From SAR324 cluster bacterium (GTDB lineage: Bacteria; SAR324; NAC60-12), in contig JANQJU010000060.1 of the NCBI GenBank assembly GCA_028281495.1, positions 1 to 64,000 of the forward strand: a stretch of 64,000 bases of DNA. The letters run 5' to 3'. The notes below the pieces were generated by a model. It saw only the letters and a list, made by a program, of their open reading frames with translations, searched no databases and was not told the origin of the DNA. The number at the start of each line of letters is the position of its first letter. The stretch's first letter is position 1. The translations under genes and the position numbers were made by a program. Below are positions 25,573 through 33,191 of the stretch, piece after piece.

Positions 25573-27104
25573 TGGGGAATATCCTTATTCTAGATGATGA
25601 AAAGCTCACCTGTTTACAATTGATGGCATTGGTGAAGAATGGAGGCCATACTTGCGACTTCATTACCCATTCACACCATTTATTTCCAATGCTTGAACAG
25701 GAAGCGTTTGATTTGATTTTAATGGATCTCTACATGCCAGGAATCGATGGCTTAACCCTGTTGCAGCAGCTAAAGGAGCACAGCAAATTTCAAGTTATTC
25801 CGGTTTTGGTGTTGACTGCGGAAATGAGCGATGTCATCACCGCCCAGTGTTTTGAGCTGGGAGCAACGGATTATTTGCATAAACCCGTCCAACCCCAGAC
25901 TCTGAGCGCCCGCATCCAAACGGCTTTAGATGCAAAACGATCGAAAGAACAGTTAGAACGCCTCGTTCAGCAACGTACAGAAGAATTACAAAAGCGCACT
26001 GAGGAGTCCATCTTAGCCAACCAAAACAAAGATAAATTTTTTTCGATCATTGCTCATGATCTCCGTAGCCCGTTAAGCAATCTCCAACGTTTAACCGATT
26101 TTTTGGCCAATGATGCAGGCGAGATGGCCCCAAGTACCATTATGGATTTTTCCAAACGGGTTAACAAATCAGCGGTTAGACTTCAAAACCTCTTGGAAAA
26201 TCTCCTACAGTGGTCTCGAATGCAAACCGGAGAACTGAAGCCGGTTATACAAAATGTGTCGTTACGCTCCATTATAGATCGGGTTATCCAGATATATGCC
26301 GAATCTTTGAATCAGAAATCCATCCAATATATCAATCAGATTGATCGCCCTTTTATGGTGCGTGCTGATTCTGAAATGCTCCAATCGATTCTACAAAATT
26401 TAGTTTCAAATGCCATTAAGTACACGTATCGAGAAGGATGGATTAAACTGGAGGCAGCAGAGAAAGGAGAACAGATTGCCATCTCGGTTTCCGACAGCGG
26501 GGTCGGGATGTCTGTTGAAAAGCGAGAGGCGTTGTTTCACATCGAGTTTCGACAGAGTCAATTGGGAACAGAAGCTGAGCGAGGGACTGGATTGGGGTTG
26601 ATGCTTTGCAAAGAATTTGTCGAAAAACAAGGAGGGCACATTGAAGTCAAAAGCGATCTTGGAGAAGGTTCTACTTTCACTTTTACCCTTCGGAGGGTGG
26701 CGGAGCCAGCAAAATCTTCAGGTGCCAATAGTAAACCTTCCTTTCATATTCTAATTGTAGACGACGACACGGACCAACAACTCCTCTCTGAACTGGTCCT
26801 TAAGCAGCTGGGGCATACGGATGACTTGGCGAGTGATGGGTTGGAAGCTTTAGAAAAGCTGAAATCTCAAACCTACGATCTCATTTTGATGGACGTATAT
26901 ATGCCCAAAATGGATGGAATCCAAGCAACTCGCACAATTCATGAAGAGTATCCTTCCGAGAAACGTCCCAAAATTCTTGGCTTTACTGGCGATGCAACTC
27001 AAGAATGCCAACAACGATGTGAAGAGGCGGGAATGGATGGTTTTATTAAGAAGAATTCTACAAGAGAGGAACTGTGTATGGCGATAGAGGGCTTATTATT
27101 GTGA
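25572..27104 (+). CDS. REC-histidine kinase-REC hybrid
   Basis: A 510-residue cytoplasmic protein. An N-terminal receiver (D52, K104), a coiled coil (118-148), HisKA with H162 (IIAHDLRSPLSN), a HATPase with DSGVGMS and GTGLGLMLC, and a second receiver near 385-505 with ILMDVYMPKMDG. There is no sensor domain, so its input is probably phosphate from the membrane kinase upstream, with which it shares a TAATG junction. The last residues replace the usual Lys-Pro of the receiver with KKNS, so that switch region may be altered. The three genes 21167-27104 look like one operon. Confidence 0.92.
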   Translation: MGNILILDDEKLTCLQLMALVKNGGHTCDFITHSHHLFPMLEQEAFDLILMDLYMPGIDGLTLLQQLKEHSKFQVIPVLVLTAEMSDVITAQCFELGATDYLHKPVQPQTLSARIQTALDAKRSKEQLERLVQQRTEELQKRTEESILANQNKDKFFSIIAHDLRSPLSNLQRLTDFLANDAGEMAPSTIMDFSKRVNKSAVRLQNLLENLLQWSRMQTGELKPVIQNVSLRSIIDRVIQIYAESLNQKSIQYINQIDRPFMVRADSEMLQSILQNLVSNAIKYTYREGWIKLEAAEKGEQIAISVSDSGVGMSVEKREALFHIEFRQSQLGTEAERGTGLGLMLCKEFVEKQGGHIEVKSDLGEGSTFTFTLRRVAEPAKSSGANSKPSFHILIVDDDTDQQLLSELVLKQLGHTDDLASDGLEALEKLKSQTYDLILMDVYMPKMDGIQATRTIHEEYPSEKRPKILGFTGDATQECQQRCEEAGMDGFIKKNSTREELCMAIEGLLL

Positions 27105-27605
27105 GTTTTAAACGTTCACAATGAGCCTCACAATTTCCACCGAAAGCATCTCGTACCAACTAAAACTTCAAAACGGAAAAAAGAATGACTTTATAGTCAG
27201 TGTTTGGCTTGTACTATATTAAACAGCGAAAATCATTTATTGGTAATGCTAGTTGATTTTGTTTGATAGTAAGAAACGACTTTAAATATCTATAAAAATG
27301 AGTCTGTTATCGTTTGGTTTACCCAATGATGGAGAAGCATATTTGGATACAAAAAAATATATGGTCTTTCTTTTTTCGGTAACGATTACGGACCTTTAGA
27401 GATATGGGCACTGTTAGGAGTCTGACTTGACGATGATATCTTTTGAGCGTTATTACTGTTTATGAGGTTTATTCCGAAGGTCAAAATGCAGCGTTTGAGA
27501 TATCTTTTTAATTTACTGCAAAATGTAAGCTAAAAGTTTTTATTGTTACGATTTCTTTGTGTTTTCTAATACCGTTTCATTCTCGCAAAAGGCAGGAGGG
27601 TGAGT
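27105..27605. other. About 500-nt AT-rich gap with a possible promoter
   Basis: No open frame with support. TTGTTA (27543-27548), an 18-bp spacer and TAATAC (27567-27572) form a plausible but imperfect promoter for the next gene. A small TGACT/AGTCA hairpin at 27186-27199 has no following T-run. Confidence 0.35.
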
Positions 27606-28871
27606 ATGAGTAAAGAAAAGCGAAGTGAAGCACCTCAAGCGAGGGAGGAATTTCTTTGCCTTCTTCAATCCCGAGAAAAGACAGATCCATCATTTATTTT
27701 GAAAAGCATCCGGTACTTCCAAGATCAGGAAATCACACTGATCAAAGAAGGGGCCGAAAATAAGGAGATCTGGATGCTCTTGCCTTGCGATTGGTCGGAT
27801 CAAGATGACTCAGAACGAGAACATGGTTATTTAGAAATTTTTGTTGGAAATCAATCTGTCACTAAATTACGCCGATATGGAGATTTTGTTGGTGAGATTA
27901 GTGCTCTTTTGGAACATGAGACAATTGCCACCGTCCATGCTGTTGGGATCGTGAAGTTATTCGTTTTTCGGTTGGAGGATATTTCCAGTCATGCTGATCC
28001 TGAGTTCAATTTGGCACTTTACACACTCTTCGTCATGGTTCTTCGCGAAAAATTGCGAATGACGCTCGGCATGTTGGGAAAGAAACAACTAGAACAAAAC
28101 TCTTTAAGGCAGCAAATCAATCTGCTTCTTAAAGCACAACAAGCCTCAGAGGAACGGGCAAAGAAGGTACAGGAACAAATGGAGAATTTCCGGCGTAGTG
28201 TAGTTCGAGTATTGGGACATGAACTCATTACTCGGGTTATTCCACCTCGGAACTTCATGTTGTTTGCTTGCAAAGCAGCTGAGCGAGAAGAATGGAAACA
28301 GGTTGCTTCGTTGCTTCAAAGTTCAAAGAAAATGTTTGTACCGCTTGATGAGTTGAGTGAGAAAGTAAAGCTAGTCGCTCAACTTTTAGCCGGACAGGTC
28401 GAAATTAAAAAACATCCTGTCAATTTAAGTTTGTTGCTTTCCTCCGCTGTGATGGAAACGCGGGAGCTTGCTAAAGAAAATGATGTAGCAGTTGTTTCTA
28501 CAAACGATTTAAATGCAACTATTTTGGCGGATCGCAAAGCGGTAATTGTTTTTCGAGAGTTGATTGGCAACGCAATCAAAATGAAGTGTCATGATGTGCA
28601 AATTTCGACTGAGATGAAAAAGGAAAGTGTTTCTGTCCGAGTGATCGATACGGGGCCAGGCATACCAGTCCAAGATCTGAAAAACATTTTCGATTCATTT
28701 ATCCAATCAAATCGGGATGAGCATGAACAACAAGGTCTTGGCCTTGGTTTATTCATTGTTCAGGAATTGTGCAAACTCCACGGTTGGACCATCTCGGTTG
28801 AATCCGAATTAGGAAAGCGTTCTATCTTTTCCATTCAAATCCCGATTGAGAAAGCAGCTCTTCAAGAATGA
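27606..28871 (+). CDS. Histidine kinase with CNB-like N-terminal domain
   Basis: A 421-residue cytoplasmic protein; AGGAGG six nt before ATG 27606 favours it over the GTG six bases earlier. Residues about 25-145 resemble a cyclic-nucleotide-binding barrel (YLEIFVGNQSVTKLRRYGDFVGEISALLEHETIATV). The phosphate-binding Arg expected before the ATV strand is Thr, so cAMP or cGMP binding is doubtful. A coiled coil (about 165-195), an atypical phospho-acceptor box (VLGHELITRV) and a HATPase with DTGPGIP and GLGLGLFIV follow. It heads a three-gene group with two receiver proteins and has no transmembrane helix. Confidence 0.85.
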   Translation: MSKEKRSEAPQAREEFLCLLQSREKTDPSFILKSIRYFQDQEITLIKEGAENKEIWMLLPCDWSDQDDSEREHGYLEIFVGNQSVTKLRRYGDFVGEISALLEHETIATVHAVGIVKLFVFRLEDISSHADPEFNLALYTLFVMVLREKLRMTLGMLGKKQLEQNSLRQQINLLLKAQQASEERAKKVQEQMENFRRSVVRVLGHELITRVIPPRNFMLFACKAAEREEWKQVASLLQSSKKMFVPLDELSEKVKLVAQLLAGQVEIKKHPVNLSLLLSSAVMETRELAKENDVAVVSTNDLNATILADRKAVIVFRELIGNAIKMKCHDVQISTEMKKESVSVRVIDTGPGIPVQDLKNIFDSFIQSNRDEHEQQGLGLGLFIVQELCKLHGWTISVESELGKRSIFSIQIPIEKAALQE

Positions 28872-28960
28872 AAAGCCTTATTTCCAAAAACAGCTCGATT
28901 AGGACAAAATCGTAGTTGTTTCCCTAGAGTTGGGAGAATAACTATCTAAAAAGGTGATTC

Positions 28961-30025
28961 ATGAAGCATGCACTGGTTGTTGATGACGAAACAGATGTCG
29001 AGGTGCTGTTTCGGCATTACTTCAGAAAACATGAGGGGTTAAAATTTTATTTTGCTCGATCCGGTTTGCATGCGTTGGAAATGTTAGAAAGGCATTCGGA
29101 GATCACGGTAGTCTTGAGCGATATTTCAATGCCAGAAATGAATGGTTTTGCCCTTCTCACTAAGATCAAGCGCCGCTGGCCACTGATCCAAGTGATCATG
29201 GTCACCGCTTATTCTGAGTTGTCCAAAATTCAGGAGGCGATGCTCAATGGTGCTTGTGGTTTTCTCACCAAACCCGTCGACATGGATCAACTAGAGCTAA
29301 CGATGCAGCAGAGTTTTTTACTTGCTGAGGAAAAACAACGCCTTCAACAAGCAGAGGCAGAACGCATCGAACTTGGGTGGTATCAGCGATCCGGTCATGA
29401 CATCTTGAGCCTGCTTACGATATTACGAAATACGGCTTGGATCGCTCGACAATCTAATGACCCCGAAATTCTAACTGAGATAGAAGAGACAGCAACTCGT
29501 TGCATTCGTCTATTCAAACAAGCGGTCCATTTGGGGAAACGAAAAGCAACCAACGTTGAAATTCAAATTTCTTCAGTCGATTTAGTGAAATTGCTTCAAA
29601 AAGTCGTAAAGTATTTACAGCTTGATGCGGAGCGAAAAGGGTTAGGCTTTAGCTACACATGTCCTGAAAAGTCGATGATTGATGGTGACGAATTGTGGCT
29701 ACCCGAAGTTTTTTATAACCTGATTCGGAATGCCATCAAATTTACTGAAAAGGGTGAGGTTAGTGTGACACTGGAGGACGATGACAAGGTGGCCCTTGTA
29801 ACGATTCGCGATACGGGTTGTGGGATTTCCGCTGATCAAATCAGTCGAATTTTCGACTTCCGAGCCCAGGCGGGAGATGAAACACAAAATAGCTTAGGCT
29901 CTGGGATTGGCTTGGCTATCGTTAAAGAAATCCTGGCTCTCCATGATGCATCCGTTAGAGTTGAGAGCGAATTCGGAACCGGCAGCACGTTTATCGTCGC
30001 ATTGCCTAAAAAACGAAAGGTATGA
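28961..30025 (+). CDS. Receiver-histidine kinase protein
   Basis: A 354-residue protein. An N-terminal receiver with DDE, D54 (VLSDISMPEMNG) and K in LTKPVD; a helical linker; an unusual dimerisation box around GHDILSLLTILRNT in which the His replaces the canonical HE-box; and a C-terminal HATPase with RNAIKFTE, DTGCGIS and GSGIGLAIV. RBS AAAGGTG. The next gene overlaps by 4 nt. It probably relays from the kinase at 27606 to the receiver protein at 30022 or tunes it. Confidence 0.9.
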   Translation: MKHALVVDDETDVEVLFRHYFRKHEGLKFYFARSGLHALEMLERHSEITVVLSDISMPEMNGFALLTKIKRRWPLIQVIMVTAYSELSKIQEAMLNGACGFLTKPVDMDQLELTMQQSFLLAEEKQRLQQAEAERIELGWYQRSGHDILSLLTILRNTAWIARQSNDPEILTEIEETATRCIRLFKQAVHLGKRKATNVEIQISSVDLVKLLQKVVKYLQLDAERKGLGFSYTCPEKSMIDGDELWLPEVFYNLIRNAIKFTEKGEVSVTLEDDDKVALVTIRDTGCGISADQISRIFDFRAQAGDETQNSLGSGIGLAIVKEILALHDASVRVESEFGTGSTFIVALPKKRKV

Positions 30026-30912
30026 AAATGGACACCATAAAACCTACGATCCTTCTTGTCGAAGATCAAAAACAGTTTATGCAGATGAACAAAATCCTTT
30101 GTACCTTCCCTGGCTGTGAACCAAAATTCCTCGAAGCACAAAACGGTGTGGAAGCTCGGCAAGTTCTTAAGAAGCATCGTGATGAGATAACATTGATGAT
30201 TACAGACATCGATATGCCCGAATTGAATGGCATTCAACTTCTTCGACTTGAGGAAGTGCAACGATTTATCCCTGTTGTTGTGCTCACGGCCCATCCTCAC
30301 TATGAAAGAACTGCTTATGATCTTCGTGTGGTTTTGTTTTTGGATAAAAGCGATGATCCTGATCGCAATACCGCCTTGCTGGAACCCGCCATTCGTTTTG
30401 CTTATACCCTCCATACAGCAAAAATGGTGCGAGATAAGACAGTGAGCTTGGCCAACAGAAAACTAGAAGGCCTCGAAGTGTTGGAACGATTTGCACATGC
30501 TTGTGAAGCGATTGTGCATGCAAAAGGGTTGGGTGACGTTTTTTCTGCCTTAACCAAGGCATTTTCTCGTCTTTACGATTGTCATTTCAGGATGGCGATT
30601 CGTTTTGGAAGTGGTAAAGCAAAGACGATACTTTTAGGAGACGAGCGTGAACCAGATCGAGATGCTGAATTTGTGGAACGCATGATATTGCAGAAGGCAT
30701 TGCTTACACAGGAAGAGCAAGTCTATCAACGGCGATGGGCAAAACCCGACTCAAGTAGCCGTTCTTGGATAGCAATTTTGGTGCGCGAGCCACATAAATT
30801 TGACAAAAAAGATCGTAATGCTGTCCACAAATTGGTTGAGTTGTTAGTGAATCAAGCCAGTCGTCAAGTGGAGCTTCTCAACTATCGGGGAACTCTTGAA
30901 GAAAACAGATGA
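30022..30912 (+). CDS. Receiver-GAF-like protein
   Basis: A 296-residue protein. The receiver is at 8-125 with VED, D62 (ITDIDMPELNG) and the switch residues in VVLTAHP. The C-terminal part (about 148-290) looks like a GAF-type alpha/beta domain (LEVLERFAHACEAIVHAKGL, CHFRMAIRFGSGKAKTILLG). There is no DNA-binding or enzyme motif. The start overlaps the upstream stop (ATGA); a second ATG lies 6 nt on. It probably ends the operon: a GC-rich hairpin lies about 55 nt after the stop. Confidence 0.82.
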   Translation: MKMDTIKPTILLVEDQKQFMQMNKILCTFPGCEPKFLEAQNGVEARQVLKKHRDEITLMITDIDMPELNGIQLLRLEEVQRFIPVVVLTAHPHYERTAYDLRVVLFLDKSDDPDRNTALLEPAIRFAYTLHTAKMVRDKTVSLANRKLEGLEVLERFAHACEAIVHAKGLGDVFSALTKAFSRLYDCHFRMAIRFGSGKAKTILLGDEREPDRDAEFVERMILQKALLTQEEQVYQRRWAKPDSSSRSWIAILVREPHKFDKKDRNAVHKLVELLVNQASRQVELLNYRGTLEENR

Positions 30913-30966
30913 AAAGTTTCTATGAATCGACTGTCTGCCCAATTTTACAGAGTGATCGAATGATGC

Positions 30967-30990
30967 AGGGGAGTATTTTTTTCTCCCCCT
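30967..30990 (+). terminator. Possible transcription terminator hairpin
   Basis: GGGGAG pairs with CTCCCC across a 9-nt T-rich loop, about 55 nt downstream of the receiver-GAF stop. The U-tract that should follow the stem is weak (TAAAGTTTT), so strength is uncertain. Confidence 0.4.
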
Positions 30991-31202
30991 AAAGTTTTAT
31001 GTTTCACGGAAATTTTTACTGCATTGACCAGAACAGGTTGGAAGGTTGCTAATAGCAGACTGCTGATTTATATCCCAAAAAGGAAATAGCTTGTTACCGA
31101 TTGAAATCTGACTTTTGATGTGATTACGTTGTTTCTTTTTTGTTAAAAACCTAACGATTTAATTATTTTTTAGATTAAAATTGCAACAACTATTTAAATT
31201 TG

Positions 31203-31234
31203 TTGTTTTTAAGTTGTTTTTAAGTTGTTTTTAT
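31203..31234 (+). repeat. Three tandem copies of an 11-bp repeat
   Basis: TTGTTTTTAAG starts at 31203, 31214 and 31225 (last copy incomplete). It is low-complexity, lies in the leader region of the cyclase gene, and is probably a slippage product. Confidence 0.75.
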
Positions 31235-31460
31235 CAATCCTCATGACTAGTATTGACGAATTCTCCTCGATACGATCTTTCAACGGCAGCCCCTTTTGAT
31301 TTCTTTATTGTTGCTTTCACGCCTTGTCTTCAATTAAAAATCTATTTCATCACTGAAAGTTACGAGAAAATGGAAAAGGTCTATTCCGGAATTGGAAGAT
31401 AGTGATCACTTCTTTAACCAAAGCGTGAAACAGTAATGAAGGTCAAAAAAAGAGGAAGCA

Positions 31461-33191
31461 ATGGCTAAAATTTTAATTGTTGAAGATGAAATTTTGGCAA
31501 TCAAACACCTCAGTGTCGTGTTGCATTCATTGGGACATGGGTATGGTTTCATCACCAAATCAGAATTTTTGTTTAAACGACTTGCCGCAGAAGAATTCGA
31601 TTTAATCTTGATGGATCTCAACATGCCAGGGATGGATGGCAAAGCCATGTTGGAAAAACTCCAAGAACATTCCCAGTTTCGAAAAATTCCAGTGATCATG
31701 CTGACAGCAGAAACGGAAGAATCCGCTGCCCTCAATTGTTTTGAGCTGGGGGCTAAAGATTTCATTACGAAGCCTGCCAAAGAAATCATATTGAAAGCCC
31801 GTATCGAAAATGTGATGGCCATCCGAGGATCGGCACAGGCCTTGGAAAATCAAGTGCACGTGCGCAATCGCCAGTTGGAGGTTGCTTGCAATCAGCTGAA
31901 AAAGTTGAATCAATCGATGCAAGTGTTTGTTCCCTTATCATTTCAGAAACGAATTCTCGAAAATGTGACTCTGAACAAGCAGTTCTCCGAAGAAATCGAG
32001 CTATCGATTTTATTTGTCGATATCCGCTCCTTCACGGCGTTGGCAGAATTAATGAGCAACGAGGGGATTTTTGAATTTTTGAATTCGTTTTTCACATTGG
32101 TGGAACCTTGCATCACAAACAATCATGGCTTTGTGGATAAATTCACTGGTGATGGAGTAATGGCCCTATTCGATGAAGAAGACTCGGCGAATCAAGCCGT
32201 GCAAGCGGCCATCGACATTCAACGAGCCATGGTGACATTCAATCAAGCCCGTGTTGAACAAGGTTTGAAGGCGATTCGTGTTGGCACAGGAATCAATACT
32301 GGAAACGTCCTCATGGGAATGTTGGGAGGACAACAGCGCATGGATTCCACTGTAATTGGGGACCACGTCAATCTAGCCTCTCGTCTTGAAGGCCTGACCA
32401 AACGTTTCAAGGCACAGATCCTGATTTCCCATTGGACCCATGCCAAAATCAACCCTGAGCTTTTTTTGGTTCGCGAAATCGATACTTTACGGGTTCGAGG
32501 GAAACAAGAACCGGTGTTGGTATATGAAGTGTTTTCAGCTGATGCACCTGAAGTTAAAGATAAAAAAAATGAAACCAAAGACCGTCTGTTTTCTGGCATC
32601 GCGTTGTACAAAAGCTATTTCTTTCAGAACGCATTGGATATTTTTTTAGAATGCTTGGATATCTTTTCGGAAGATGGGGTTACAATCAATTACATCAAGC
32701 GGTGTCGCTATTTTCTCAAATTTCCACCTCCGCTCAATCAGCAAATGACGGAAGAAATCATTCACGATTGGGACGGCATCATTGATCATGCCGTCTTGCG
32801 TCGTGGCATCCGTTGTTTGATCCAAACGCCTGCCAAAGTATTCTTAACGCCGAATCAAGTTTATACGAAACAAGTCGAAACCGAAGTGTTGGCCAACGTA
32901 CTAGATTGTTCCATCACTGGAATGCGAATCGAGATGGAGCAGTATTTGAATGTGGGAGCTGTGATACGCGTGGAATTACTTTTCCAAGAATCGGTGTTAG
33001 CTGAAATTCGCAGTCAAGAGGAATTGGCTGTGATTGGACAGGTGATGTGGAACAAAAATATCACAAAGGCGAACGATGAATTTTCGTGGCGATATGGTGT
33101 TGAATTTATCATGATGCCATTGGAACAAGAGCAAATCCTTGAGGAAACGTTAGAACACATCGGAAAGCAGTGTCCTGAATTGGTGGTTTAA
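31461..33191 (+). CDS. Receiver-adenylate cyclase-PilZ fusion protein
   Basis: A 576-residue cytoplasmic protein. Receiver at 1-120 (D52, K104); a linker of about 50 residues; a class III nucleotide cyclase at about 178-345; a helical stretch; and a PilZ domain at about 445-560. Cyclase residues are intact: metal ligands D187 (FVDIRS) and D231 (TGDGV), adenine-type K227 and D301, and transition-state N304 and R308. PilZ shows RxxxR (R447-R451) and DxSxxG (D482, S484, G487), the c-di-GMP contacts. The protein therefore appears to make cAMP under joint control of a phosphorelay and c-di-GMP. AGAGGAAG lies before the ATG. It converges on, and overlaps by 4 nt, the hybrid kinase at 33188, a candidate phosphodonor. 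Confidence 0.93.
   Translation: MAKILIVEDEILAIKHLSVVLHSLGHGYGFITKSEFLFKRLAAEEFDLILMDLNMPGMDGKAMLEKLQEHSQFRKIPVIMLTAETEESAALNCFELGAKDFITKPAKEIILKARIENVMAIRGSAQALENQVHVRNRQLEVACNQLKKLNQSMQVFVPLSFQKRILENVTLNKQFSEEIELSILFVDIRSFTALAELMSNEGIFEFLNSFFTLVEPCITNNHGFVDKFTGDGVMALFDEEDSANQAVQAAIDIQRAMVTFNQARVEQGLKAIRVGTGINTGNVLMGMLGGQQRMDSTVIGDHVNLASRLEGLTKRFKAQILISHWTHAKINPELFLVREIDTLRVRGKQEPVLVYEVFSADAPEVKDKKNETKDRLFSGIALYKSYFFQNALDIFLECLDIFSEDGVTINYIKRCRYFLKFPPPLNQQMTEEIIHDWDGIIDHAVLRRGIRCLIQTPAKVFLTPNQVYTKQVETEVLANVLDCSITGMRIEMEQYLNVGAVIRVELLFQESVLAEIRSQEELAVIGQVMWNKNITKANDEFSWRYGVEFIMMPLEQEQILEETLEHIGKQCPELVV

Larger units (their letters stand above)
30913..31460. other. 548-nt AT-rich gap with short repeats
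   Basis: No gene is supported. It contains a candidate terminator hairpin near 30970, a three-copy TTGTTTTTAAG repeat near 31210, and long A/T runs. It is probably the regulatory region of the cyclase gene at 31461. Confidence 0.5.
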
